From: Urechis unicinctus
Taxonomy: Eukaryota > Annelida > Polychaeta > Xenopneusta > Urechidae
Assembly (NCBI GenBank): GCA_034190875.2
Contig: CM067358.1
Location: forward strand, 54,535,717 to 54,599,716
Length of the DNA: 64,000 bases
Direction of reading: 5' to 3'
Shown: one piece after another, positions 33,100 through 44,966 of the stretch
How the letters are laid out: each line of letters starts with the position of its first letter
Position numbering within the stretch: position 1 is the stretch's first letter
Notes under the pieces: model-generated
What the model was told of the DNA's origin: nothing
What the model saw: the letters and a program-made list of their open reading frames with translations, nothing else
The model's database searches: none
Translations under genes and position numbers: made by a program

Positions 33100-34003
33100 G
33101 TTGTACCAGCAACGTTTCCAATGACGAGGCTCATATCCGACGGAGCCATGTACAGGCCCGTTCCAAACACATAATCAACCTTTGAGGAAGCTTTCTGGAG
33201 GACGTTCTGATACCGGCGGATGGATGACGGAATTTCCACTGGGGAGTTGATGGCATCCTCAACGTTGGTCTGAAATTGCTTTTGAGCATCAAAGGACGTG
33301 CCAACACCTAGTATCTCTGAGCGGGTCTGCGTCTGAGCCTCAAGAATGGCCCAGACATAGGTCCGAATGCTGTCGTTGATCCGTGAGATACCTGGGGATG
33401 TGAATCCCTCCGATTTTTCCAGGATGAAGGTGCTCCAGCCGATGTTTGCCCACTCTTGGTCTTGCTTTATGAAATCAATGTGCAGCTTGCCGCCCTGGAA
33501 AACAAACCCATTGGTTGATTTCTCAAAGGTCTGCCTGACGAATTCTTAGAGGTTGGTGTTTCTGTAATGAGGGATGATCCGTCCCTCGTGTGTTTCGGGG
33601 TCGGTGAAATAGATCCGCCCTAAGCCCTGGTTGCCACCCTGCATCCTCCAGTCGCTGTTTTTGTCAACTCCAAACTCGTGGCAGAGCTTGTGGTAGATTC
33701 TCTTGTCGAAGGTATTGTTGGTAGCCGACCATGTGGCGTCATCCAGCAGTGCTATTCTCATTTCGTCTCAAAGTCTCAGGATGGTGTGTAGTAGACGTGG
33801 AACCTGTAGAGGTTACTTAGTTCTGGGGAGTCAGATCTGAGGTGGTCCAGGGCAGAAACTCCGCAGCCGCTTGTTGCACACCATACAACAAAGTTTACCT
33901 GGTTCTGCCAGTATTGCATGTTGTTGGTTCTCCAGCCAACAACAAGGCTGTCGTCACTTATGTTTGGCACCAAGTATTTATCAAACAGGTTGGCGAACTC
34001 CAC
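33100..34003 (-). pseudogene. Polinton capsid-type region
   Basis: On the minus strand, in order: FANLFDKYLVPNISDDSLVV with NFVVWCATSGCGVS, then HKLCHEFGVDKNSDWRMQGG, then FVFQGGKLHIDFIKQDQEW, and last VDYVFGTGLYMAPSDMSLV. These resemble conserved virion protein segments of Polintons/adintoviruses. I cannot say whether it is the major or a minor capsid protein. Broken. Confidence 0.55.
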
Positions 34004-34129
34004 CCCAAGCGCATCTGTAATTTTACCTGCCTTAACCTGGATGAGGAGATGTGTCAGATCCTCGCGGGCAATATGGGGTATGTATACCGGACCGTTTTTT
34101 TACGTTTTATTTGTATTGAAACTAAAGGC

Positions 34130-34732
34130 TTGTTTATTCATAGTGCTATGTATCACACTATGTCTAATGTTCTAAGCGGCGAGGCTGTGTCCCTGCAAAA
34201 TCCTACTGACAACACTGCGGGTGATCTATGTGTTGGCCTAAGGTTAATCATGTATACTGTGGGCTGGTACAATCTCGAATTAACTGAGACCATTCAATGG
34301 CGGTCAAGAACTTCAGAAGAGGGAGGATCTGTCCAATTGAAAGTTGGTCTCTGGAGTTTCAGCCTTCTTCAGCAGCAGATTACGTCAATAGGTCTTGGTT
34401 TAGATGTAGATGCTGTAAATGGGGCTATTACCCTCACAATTCCTGATAATGTGGCTGCGCGCGTATCAGACGGTGTGTTAAAAATGTTGGGTCTTGATGA
34501 CAGTCAGGGTAGGCAATTAATTCCTTCAGGTACTTACATAGGTGACCGGCCCATCAACGTTAGCATCTTTAACACAATTTATGTTCACCTCGATCAAGTC
34601 AGCACCACGCACAACATGCTAGATGGTGCACCCACTATGCTTCTTGAAGTTGTTGGCTTAGAGGGTGGCTCTTTCGAAACATCACTAATCCTGTATGTAA
34701 GCGTGTCACTAGCGGAACTGTGCATGAGTTAA
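34130..34732 (+). pseudogene. Polinton virion-type protein piece
   Basis: The open stretch contains LSGEAVSLQNPTDNTAGDLC, YNLELTETIQW and FNTIYVHLDQVSTTHNMLDG, a beta-rich protein of the kind found among Polinton/adintovirus structural genes. Exact role unknown. Confidence 0.5.
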
Positions 34733-34739
34733 AGGTTCA

Positions 34740-35449
34740 GTTACGCGATAATAATGGAAGGCTATTAGATAACCAAGCGCTGTTCTTGAATTTACAAGAT
34801 GTCAATAAAAACGAGTATTTATGGACCTAGGCAAAAACCAGCAACCACTGTTCAAGGCGCTACCTCTCGGAATATGCCACAAAGACCTATGAATCTATTG
34901 GTGACTCACAAAAAATGGATAAAAGTGGCGGTACTATGACTGGAGACCTTGAAATGGGAGATAATTAAATCGTTCAGTTGGGATACCCAATATCGCCTAA
35001 AGATGCTGCTAATAAAAAGTATGTTGATGCACAACACAGACAGCAACGCAGGGACCTTAGAGAACACATAAACTCCCAAACGAAACATCTCAGAAGCAAG
35101 TGGCCCCCTTCGGACATGATATGAGTGGTCGTTTGGCCATGGGGCCAGGGGTCGAGACTCACGAGACACAAGCTGTGGATATACCATATTATCCAATGGT
35201 AAGATCATTCGTATGGGGTTGTCTTCTGGTGTTGGTGCTGATACTAGTGATATAGCAGCGTTTCTTGTTATAAATGGGACAACTCAAACGGTAGGAATAA
35301 GTAAGCCTACTGACCAACGGGCTGTTGTAACATCTTTAGACCAGCCTTTACAGCTAGAACAAGGCAACGTTATTAACTTTTATACAACCACTCAAAACAG
35401 AGGGGCGACTTGGTCTGTAGCTTCACTCCTAATTGAACTTGACCTGTAG
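34740..35449 (+). pseudogene. Polinton fibre-like protein region
   Basis: The plus strand shows the phage/adenovirus-fibre-like shaft motif MTGDLEMGDN with the following KDAANKKYVDAQH, then a C-terminal beta-rich head (TSDIAAFLVINGTTQTVGIS) ending NRGATWSVASLLIELDL. This layout fits a trimeric fibre. Broken. Confidence 0.55.
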
Positions 35450-35470
35450 ACTAACGTATAAAGCAGCAGT

Positions 35471-35824
35471 ATGAAACAACAACCAACCATTCCGACAGCA
35501 CCGTTATATCCGCAGCTGCCTGATGAGAATCCAGGGCACTCCTATCGGTTGAATGAGATCAGCCTCAAGAAGCAATACCTTGAGAAAGAGATTGAAAAAT
35601 ATTGTAATATGTACAAGAAATATAGGTGTGCAGTGAACTCGGTGGATGCAGTAGACACTGCGTTAGTTACTGTTGGTATGTGTCTTGGCGCAAGTGGTGT
35701 TGGTATAATGTCAACAATAGTTGCCATTCCTATTGCCACAGTCTTGGGTGTTACTGGAGCCGCTTGTGGGCTACTTGGAATTGCTGGAAAATTCGTGAGT
35801 CGCCGACTGAGACTATCAAGGTGA
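35471..35824 (+). pseudogene. Polinton small membrane protein
   Basis: The frame starts with a Pro-rich segment (PTIPTAPLYPQLPDENPG), then a helical Lys/Glu/Tyr stretch (LEKEIEKYCNMYKKY), then two Gly/Ala/Ile-rich hydrophobic segments (GMCLGASGVGIMSTIV, VLGVTGAACGLLGIAGKF). Proteins of this shape recur in Polinton-like elements. Function unknown. Confidence 0.5.
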
Positions 35825-35849
35825 AAAAACTGATCAGATCCGCATTCTA

Positions 35850-36395
35850 GCGCAGAGCAAATTGAATACCATTCCTGGGGTCCCAAGTCAAGAGCAGATT
35901 GCGCTGCTCGAAATAAAGTGTTCTTACACACGTATCCCTGGGAGGATTATCCCACCCCAGTCCAACCTCAGATTCTGCTTGGGCTTCACCATAGTCCACC
36001 AGCGACCATCGGGGTGTTCGTGGACTGTGTTTTCCGGGTGTTTGCCTACGAGGACCGGGAGGGGCTGGAGCGTACAACTTGGAGTACCACCATGAGGACA
36101 GGAAGAAGTACAAGGAGACGGTCGCTTGGGGTACACAACCATCCAAGACATAGATGATGAGGGGGACTATGCCGCAAACGGTAAGTTTGACACCATCCTC
36201 GACTGCTATCTGAATCACCACGGCCCCTGGATGGGCAGACCAACAAAGATTCCAGAAAGACCGACTGGAGCCTTCTTCCTCTGGAAACTTTTTACAATAA
36301 GAGTGACAACAATTCGCCCAGATTCCGCTTTTATTGAGAAGAACAAACCTAAGGTGTCTCAGTTTATGGAGGAACTCGAACGGGTGAAGAATTGA
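35850..36395 (+). pseudogene. Polinton unassigned gene
   Basis: The right part reads MGYTTIQDIDDEGDYAANGK and WMGRPTKIPERPTGAFFLWK, ending 36395. It lies at the right edge of the recognised element. No family assigned. Confidence 0.4.
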
Positions 36396-36480
36396 ACTTA
36401 CAGCGATGGTCCCAGATATTTCTCACTCAATGACCTCTATGGTGACTAACTACTGGTTGACACTGTAGTGTGGAAAGGGG

Positions 36481-37418
36481 AGGTGCGCTCGCACCTCAGG
36501 CTGGCTTATTTTCTCTATGTACGTCCATTTTGGAAACTGCGCTCGTACCCCCACTCTTTATACTACTGACAAACATAACTTGCTAGATAGGTTAGCCATC
36601 AAAACCTGTTTTGTAGAACTACACAGTTCATGACTGAGCCCATATAACTTTCTTGTCGCCCTATCCACCTGCTTCGTCGATGCTGCAATATATTGAATAA
36701 GTCACACTGTTCTTTTGCAATTTTGTCCTCTCAACCTGTTGTGTGTATTGTAAAGTTCAGAATCGACGTTGACCTGCAAGTAATGAAAGATGGTAAAACT
36801 TGGTCCGGGAAATAATAAATATAGTGAAAAATAGTATATAAATAAGAAATAAGCCGTGGTTGGACTTCAGATATTTTAAATCTGCGCGAAAACAGCTTTG
36901 CATAACGTTACTTGGTCAAAAGTGGCCTCTTTTTATGTATAAGCTGTGCACAAAAATTCGTTGTCACGGCAGATACCTATAGAAATAGCGACTTGATTAT
37001 GATGGTACGCCTTGAGCTGTGTGCATTATTTTGTTCATGTTCCAAGCCCCAAAAACCAAGACTTATGACCTTGACCTTACTCGCGTCAAGTTTGCATTCT
37101 CACAGCACAACCCTTGCCAAAGGTTTATATATCTACATCCAAAGGGCCTTATGTGATGTGCTTTCCTTGTATGCAGGAATCTTTGAAAAAAGATTAATAT
37201 CAAATTTTATTAGCACCAAAGCATGTAACATTTTTGAAAATGAGACTTAAAGCTTAAGCAACAACCAATGACTTCAAAAGTAAAAACCTAAGCTACGAAT
37301 GTAAAACGACTAATATATCTAATTTAAAGACAAAAGCACTGAGATATTTAATTTGTTATATTACTTATGCTAGAAATATTAAATAAGGTAATAAAATGCA
37401 CCTCTGTGTTTGGCCTAA
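36481..37418. other. Spacer and gene D 3' side
   Basis: Begins with a short palindrome (GAGGTGCGCTCGCACCTC at about 36480-36497), then AT-rich sequence. TTTATT at about 37206-37211 is a possible minus-strand poly(A) signal for gene D. No other gene is seen. Confidence 0.4.
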
Positions 37419-39990
37419 TTAGACACTATTGCCCGTCACCAGGATGTACACGCCATGGACAATAAACAAAACAGATGAGATGAAGGCAAAGATTAAGGCA
37501 AAGCCATCCGGAATAAAGTTGTCTGTGCTAAAAGACGCCCAGTAGATGATGCATCCAATCACACCACAAATGCCTGAAACAAAAACGTCATTTTATTCAA
37601 TAAACGCGCATCATCGACACGGTCACGAAAAATAATCTTGGAGTAAACAATAAGCACGAGGATTTGTCAACACAAAGATGCACAACAAATATACAACGCC
37701 TAGTGACAATGGCAAGAAGGACGGGGACAGGGACTCGCCTCGCTCAGTAGGAGTATGAAAAGGACAAAACGAATAAAGCTCACTCAGTAGTAACTATAAA
37801 AAGACAATAAATATTTAGCTTGACTAGTAGAAATATGAATAGGGCAATAAAGATTTAGTTGACTATTACAAATAAAAAAAGAACAGCAATATTTATCTAG
37901 ACAAGTAGAAATTATGATCACAAGATTTAGCTTGACCAGTAGAAATGAGAATAGGACAGTAGGATAATAGCATGATTAGCAGTAATGAGAATAGGACAGT
38001 AGGTATATAACTTGATCAGAAGAATTGAGAATATGACAGTAGGTATATAACTTGATTAGTAGAAATGAGAATAGGACAATAGGAAGACAGCTTGATTAGC
38101 AGTAATGAGAATAGGACAATAGGATAATGCCATGATTAGTAGAAATGAGAATAGGACAGTTGGGATATAACTTGATCAGAAGAAATGAGAATAAAACAGA
38201 AGGGATATAACTTGATTAGTAGAAATGAGAATAGGACAATAGGAAGATAGCTTGATTAGTAGAAATGAGAATAGGACAGTAGGAATATAACTTGATTAGA
38301 AGAATTGAGAATATGACAGTAGGTACACAACTTGATTAGAAGAATTGAGAATATTACAGTAGGTATATAACTTGATTAGTAGAAATGAGAATAGGACAAT
38401 AGGTAGACAGCTTGATTAGTAGTAATGAGAATAGGACAATAGGATAATAGCATGATTAGCAGTAATGAGAATAGGACAGTAGGTATATAACTTGATTAGA
38501 AGAATTGAGAATATGACAGTAGGTACACAACTTGATTAGAAGAATTGAGAATATTACAGTAGGTATATAACTTGATTAGTAGAAATGAGAAAAGGACAAT
38601 AGGATAATAGCATGATTAGTAGTAATGAGAATAGGACAATAGGAAGATATCTTGATTAGTAGAAATGAGAATAGGACAATAGGATAATACCATGATTAGT
38701 AGAAATGAGAAAAGGACAGTTGGGATATGACTTGATTAGAAGAAATGAGAATAGCATAATTAGTAGAAATGAGAATAGAACAGTTGGAATATAACTTGAT
38801 TAGAATAAATGAGAAAAGGACAATAGGATAATAGCATGATTAGTAGAAATGAGAATATGACAGTTGGGATATAGCTTGATTAGAAGAAATGAGAATAGGA
38901 CAATAGGATAATAGCATGGTTTGCAATAATGAGAATAGGACGGTAAGGATATAGCTTGATTAGTAGAAATGAGAATATAACAGTGGGGATATAGCTTGAT
39001 TAGTAGTAATGAGAATATAACAGTAGAGATATAACTTGATTATTACACAATGAGAATAGGACAATAGGATAATAACATGATAAGTAGTTATGAGAATAGG
39101 ACAGTAGGGATATAGCTTGATTAGTAGAAATGAGAATGTTATGATGGGGATATAGCTTGATTAGTAGAAATGAGAATAGGACAATAGGATAATACTATGA
39201 TTAGAAGAAATGAGAATAGGACAATAGGATAGTAGCATGATAAGTAGTAATGAGAATATAGCAGTAGAGATATAACTTGATTAGAAGAAATGTGAATAGG
39301 ACATAGGATAGTAGCATGATAAGTAGTTATGAGAATAGGACAGTGGGGATATAACTTGATGTGTAGGAATGAGAAAAGGACAGAAGGGATGTAGGTTGAT
39401 AAGTAGAAATGAGAATAGGACAACAGAGATTTGGCTTGTTCAGTAGAAATGAGAAAAGGACAATAGAGATATTGGTACCTCAGTTGTAAATTTGCGATAG
39501 TTAGGGGTTGAGGCATTTTTGTGTGACGAACTATTTTGAAAATACCTCCTAAGATGGTGAGGATGGGTGCGATTTTTCGGGCGGTGGCAACCAATTGTTC
39601 CGGGATCTTGATCAGGCAGACGATGTAGGCTAACGCCGCGATGATCAGGCTGATCAGACCCAGGCACATCATAGCCTGAACAGCCTTAAATTTGCTGCCT
39701 GTTACAAAGCAATATCAAATAGTATCAATGCATGTTTAAGACACACATGTGAACTCGAATCTACCATATGAATAAGGTACATTACGTTTGTATCTTGTCA
39801 GACTCGTCAGGTAACGGAACAGGGATAAGGAAAAGGTGTGGTACTTACTCAGACGTCCACGAGATTTCAACCAGAGCCCCGAGTGAAATCGTCCATTGGT
39901 GTTCCAATAATCAGCTGCAAACCCAATAATGTACACCACGAACAGAGCGACGAACAAGATGAATAAGATCAAGCTTTTTGAGACGGCCAT
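37419..39990 (-). CDS. Gene D: 149-aa claudin/PMP22-like four-TM protein, paralogue of gene C
   Basis: Three minus-strand exons (39990-39849, 39698-39546, 37573-37419), phase 1 at both joins, 450 nt, 149 aa, the same size and structure as gene C. TM1 is LILFILFVALFVVYIIGFAA; DYW and GLW follow; KAVQAMM precedes TM2 (CLGLISLIIAALAYIVCLI); TM3 starts GICGVIGCIIYWA; TM4 is FALIFAFISSVLFIVHGVYI. As in gene C the first outer loop is short and lacks the claudin Cys pair. Intron 1 is only 147 bp, so no hidden exon with those cysteines is likely there. Intron 2 is filled by a 40-bp minisatellite. The gene is in tandem with gene C and separated from it by transposon debris. Function is inferred only from the family. 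Confidence 0.85.
37850..39460. repeat. 40-bp minisatellite in gene D intron 2
   Basis: About 40 copies of a 40-bp unit (CTTGATTAGTAGAAATGAGA, then ATAGGACAATAGGAAGATAG) with point and small-indel variants. Subsets of variants repeat in blocks, e.g. the AGAATTGAGAATATGACAGT type, pointing to multi-unit duplications. Confidence 0.97.
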
Positions 39991-42900
39991 CTTTCAGGAA
40001 CGATATTGAACAGAAGGTGAGCTGTCGTACACCAACCAACGCCCCACACAACTGCAGACCTCACCACACCATCACGCTGGCGCCGCCGTATCAGCCCAGC
40101 GGTGTGGGTGAGGGATCATTTACTTACGATGTATAAATAGCACACCAATGTCACACGAGGTGGATGGTCTGGCTGCGTGAGGTACGGCCTTGGATTGATG
40201 TGTTACTGATGTTTTGGCCTCGATCACCTACAAACACTATGTTCGAGTTGCCATGTCTGGTCTACGAAGGATCACAGCATTGTCGTTATTGGAAATCACC
40301 TTGAATCCAGCGAGAATTTATAAAAATTGCATTAATATATTAAAAAATTTTAACCACAGAAACGGTTCAGCGTCTGTTGTGTTTGGATCTCTAGACATTT
40401 GTTTGATATAACGTGAGAAGTGCGTTTAACCCCCGGGTTTAACCAGCGCACATAGCGAAGCATAAAGAATGAGTTTGAAGGGTTTTAATAGAACTGGACA
40501 ATGCTGGGCTCTTTCGTTTGTTTAACAGTTCGTGTGCTCTTCTCTGTAAGTGATGCTTCATTGTGTGTTTCGCTTCACCGCGGCGCCGATATTACGATCA
40601 GGCCTCGCTGGCCTCGCTAGTTATCACCTTGCTATATATCACTCGCAACTTGAGCCTATACGCGCCGGGAGGGTTTCTTCAGCAAGTCTGAAACCGACCG
40701 AGTCTGCTCGCCTTTTGCGCCTACTCCACACATTCGTCCTCACAAACCAGGTCATGTATCGCATACTTGCTGCAATACCCAGGGTGTTAGCTGGTGGGGT
40801 ATAAACATGTTAGAGTGATGTTGAGAAACAGGCCACGGAAAGGATCCGGAAGTCACCGGCTGCTGAGATGGGCATCGATTGATATGCAGCCTGTGTACAT
40901 CAGTACAAGCAGCACTCTCGCGGGCTGTGCAGTAAGGTGGCGATATTACAGCGCTGCACTTAGTCGAGAACGTATGCCTAGACAGCAGGGTTCTTTTTCG
41001 GGATGTGGAATGGAGAACATATGGTTGTTACCGCTCGCTCTTTAATGTTAACAAGCACCCTCGCTGTTCAAACATCATGTCTAGACACCACTTAAAGACA
41101 ATTGCGACAGTTCTTAATTCGTACATAGATTTTCACGATTTTTTGCAGAGAGTAAGATCGTATATAAAGCTAACGAAATGTAAAATAAAAAGTATAGGTC
41201 ACCCGTGTAAATTTCTGAGTATGGCGAATTTAAGATCCACATGTTAAGCCAATGGGCGTTTTTTGATAATATTTTGGTTCTACAGAAAAGTTCACACAGC
41301 GAATTACATTATATTTAACATACAGACAGAACAATTTTTCTCCAGAATGACGTCAAACCTCCATAATTTTTTTTGACCAATGAGTTTTAAAGTAAACTTG
41401 GTAATATGGTGCAGTGATATATGTACTATGAACAGAAATTAAAAAAATAATAGGTCCGCGTAGTCTATGGGAAGCGAAAATGGATTTTCTGTTGTATTCC
41501 GTGAGTGCGGTGTATTACAATATTCAATTTATTGGAGTGGTTTCCCGAATTTTCTTGATACCAAGACTTAAATAACGCCTAATACAAGCTTGATCCACTG
41601 TCCATGGGAAAGCTTTTGCATAGGAGATGTTATGCGTCAAATGTACTCGCTAGATAGCAAGGTCAGGTGCATAATGTTTTGGGGATGGGCGGGGGTTGTG
41701 TGTGAGGTGGGGGGGGGGGGGGGTTAGAGGGATATAACATATTGCTGACTCTACAATGAGACAATGGAAGCATTCACATTCAGTTATTGCATATAATGGC
41801 TCGGTAGATAGCAGTTGGCACCGACCCAAACTGCATCCAACAACAATATTCTGACAACCTAATAATGCAGTCTGCTAACAATACAGTACGAAATGATTCG
41901 CAGCTGTTTAAAGGCAACAGCCGGATTCTATGTCTGGTGACCGCGTCCGCAACGAGAAGGGGGGTGAGGAGACCCGACAAAAAATACCCGTGTTATGTTT
42001 GTGAATAGGTTATGGCATGCATTTGTTTGTACAGTCATGAATCAATTGCTTACCAAGCGCTTGAGTCATTATCATGATGGCTTTGAACCAGCCACTGTGA
42101 CGCCCCGCTCACTCCAACCGCCACCCAACGCAGGCCGGGTACTCCCTCAACCCCGGCAGGTCCAGGCAGACCCGCACACCCCCAACCCCAGGCAGGCCGA
42201 GGCAGACCGAGTACACCCCCCAACCCCGATCTCCTTGCGCATCGGCTTCTGCGCAAGCTAGGATTCGCCTCTGCACCACATAGATCGCTTTGGGGCAAAT
42301 TCGGCCCATTACGCCAGGAAATATTTATTCGAGTTATCAACTCTTAAATGTTATAAAAATATTTTCTACTGTGTTCGATTAGATGAATAATATACATTTA
42401 TTTATGAAAAACTTTTCAGTAGGTCCAAAATGAGGCATTTATCGGAAAAATAGTTTCGCGGACGTTTCATGGCCGTCAAGCGTTTCAAAAAATGGCGGCA
42501 GTCAGATGTGAAAACGAATTTGTTTTCGAAAATCGACTGAAAAAAGCAATACAGAGTTACAAGCCGGGATTGGAAATGACAGACAAGCAGCGAGAGTGTT
42601 AGGAGTTGTTCTTGGGAAACGACGTTTGGGGTATGGGAAAAGCCTGATATACCATTTGCTCCCAGATTTGCTGCTCACCACATCAAAATGCTGCCTTTGT
42701 GGACAGTACACACAGCTTTATTTCCCACAGAAGGTCTTACTTCCGAGCTTCCCCGATAAGCTCCATTCATGTTGACCATTCATGTTTGTTTATGTATGAC
42801 GCGCGCTGCTTGTTATCGCCCGGACATAGGTTAAAACCGGGTCAAATCGCATGCGGGTCAAATCGTTAACTATTGCAGAGATGTTATGTAAGCATAACGT

Positions 42901-43596
42901 CAAACATGTCTGCCATGCAGAGTGTCCCAACCCCATGCAGGCCCCGCACACCATCATCACATACCATACGGCTTTTATGAATAATGTTGAATTCAAGCGA
43001 ATGTGATATCACTCATGGCATATTAAGGATGCGATATGATCGCTTTGCATGCGGTAGTTTTGAGTTGGTGATTGAATTTCATAGGCGTCGCCACTGACTC
43101 CAGATTAGACCGACAGACAGACAATCAGACAGTGTATCAAGAATGACGACGATGGATGGTTGATTGCTTATTCATGAACTCCCGTATGAAATGGGCGTTA
43201 TCCAGGCAATGCCACAGCCCCGATTTCCAGTTTGCATTTTCCGTGTGGGGCATTAATATAGAAACACACATATATAGGCAGTATTGGGTCAACTCGGGCG
43301 CAACGATCGAGTGATGAACGCAAGTTAAAAACCCGACCGCGGGCCGCCGATAATATTCACTGACTGCTCGCAACCGCTTAGCAGTTGGGATATATGCAAA
43401 GTAGCGGTGTTACCGGCTGCATGAGCGCGCCAGTAGGCATGTCTTGACTGAGGTCAGTAAACAGGTAGTCCCGCGCCAGGTTTACCAGGTAACATAAATG
43501 GGTTGCCAGGGTTGATATATGAGCGAGCGACATGACCGTAGATCGTCAGGTCCAATGGAATGTAGGTTATTTGCCCGGGGGGGGGGGGGGGGGGGG
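39991..43596. other. Gene D 5' flank and long gene-free stretch
   Basis: A TATTTATA box-like motif lies on the minus strand at about 40141-40134, 145 nt above the gene D ATG. Farther on I see no supported gene. Notable items are a G run at about 41710 and a GC-rich block at 42100-42260 (Pro/Arg-rich in several frames, no motif). Confidence 0.35.
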
Positions 43597-43866
43597 CGGG
43601 CACTTGGGCTTATTCTGGATAGGGGTGTGCCGCGGGACCTCGAAAACCCGTACCCGTCGTACAAGGTCAAAATGGCCAAAAGCATACCCGTCGGACAAGG
43701 TATTATGCGAATGTATAACCCGTCGTACAGATTGAAGCTGAAAAACATACCCCGTCGTACAAGTATGAGGCCCAAAAACCTGTCGTACAAGTCGAGAGGC
43801 CGAAGAAACATACCCCGTCGCGCGGCACATATATACTACCTCTATACACTCAAGTGCCCCCCCCCA
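43597..43866 (+). repeat. Dispersed repeat copy 2 with spaced CCGTCGTACAAG motifs
   Basis: Ends GGGCACTTGGGC and CACTCAAGTGCCCCC form a short inverted pair. Inside, CCGTCGTACAAG-type motifs recur five or six times at roughly 30-37 bp spacing, separated by changing A-rich spacers. It is a longer relative of the copy at 2986-3180. A G run of more than 20 precedes it. Confidence 0.65.
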
Positions 43867-43869
43867 ACT

Positions 43870-44810
43870 CACCCCCCGGGGCCAGTTCGTTGAATTATTT
43901 AAAAAAACCAACTTGATGCTATATTTTAACACAGCTGTATTGGATTACCGTCTAAACATCGTAGTTAGTTGTTGTTTACAATGGGCAGGGCCGTTAAGGA
44001 CCAAACAGTATTTTCGCCCTGACCACCACAAACTTCGAGGTGTTGGATGGCCATAATTGTGAATCGGTATGAATAACTTCTTCCCCGGTTTATTACATCC
44101 GTTTCCTCCGCAACGCATGTATACGCACAAGCGCGGCGTGGCACGTCTGCCCTTTCAAGTCTTAATTCCGCACACATTTGCGCGCAACCGCTGTGAAAAC
44201 ATATACATGACGTCACATAGAGTGGAGGTTTGTCAATTTGAAGGCCACCTACTTTGCGTCCGAACTCGCTCGTCTTATGACGACGGCTATAGACTCGATG
44301 GAGCAAACCACAACCAAGTTGGAGGGATGGTGGCACATTATGATTTCAGGTTGGGTCCCCTTTGCGTATCACAGGTCATAGCGCCTTCAGATGATGACGC
44401 ACTTCTGTGTATGGGTCTATTACAAAAAGATTAACTGAAAGCAGCACCATCATTTTGTTATGCCGATATTTATAAATTAAGACGAAATAATATTAGATTC
44501 ATTTATCAATCGGAATCTTAAGAGATTAAATACATCCAAGTGAAACTCAATTTTTTCTGCTGTGTTCATCACGCTGACATATGTAAATAAAAAGTCGATA
44601 AAAAGTTCGATATGATCGTAAGTATGCAGCAGAATCCCTATTATGCATCGATCTGCCATTAAGCTATAAATAACATGCAATGCCCGAAGTATGAAATGAT
44701 GAGACAGGAAGCATCCCTCAACAGACAGGCGATATTATGTCAGCATACAAATAGCTTCAGTCCGTTATGCAGCAAATCATTATGTATTTGACAAGGGTAT
44801 TCTTACAGCT
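43870..44810. other. Gene-free stretch
   Basis: Overlapping open frames of about 120 codons occur on both strands at 43965-44434, but with no recognisable motif or splice support. Nothing else is seen. Confidence 0.4.
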
Positions 44811-44812
44811 GA

Positions 44813-44966
44813 CCTCCTCAGCCTGGGGACATTCTTACAGCTGACCTCCTCAGCCTGGGGACATTCTTACAGCTGACCTCCTCAGCCTGGGGACATTCTT
44901 ACAGCTGACCTCCTCAGTCTGGGAACATTCTTACAGCTGACCTCCTCAGCCTGGGGACATTCACAG
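44813..44966. repeat. 32-bp tandem repeat
   Basis: Five copies of ATTCTTACAGCTGACCTCCT plus CAGCCTGGGGAC. Each copy contains a TTCTTACAG 3'-splice-site-like string. Confidence 0.95.

Larger units (their letters stand above)
30890..36480. mobile_element. Polinton/Maverick (adintovirus-like) fossil, broken and incomplete
   Basis: A block of about 5.6 kb holds several Polinton-type genes: part of a protein-primed DNA polymerase B on the minus strand at the left, a capsid-type region on the minus strand (about 33.1-34.0 kb), and a run of small virion-type genes on the plus strand to about 36.4 kb. I see no integrase, packaging ATPase or protease, and no terminal inverted repeats, so it is a remnant of a 15-20 kb element. 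It is broken in many places, though motifs are still easy to read, which suggests moderate age. It lies between the two paralogous genes C and D. Confidence 0.85.

Noticed and set aside
42050-42340. GC-rich Pro/Arg frames compared with the C-rich repeat of the hairpin-ended element
   Set aside because: Similarity is compositional; no aligned block was found.
43519-44434. Open frames of 120-124 codons on both strands
   Set aside because: Partly translations of the dispersed repeat; the rest has no motif or splice sites.
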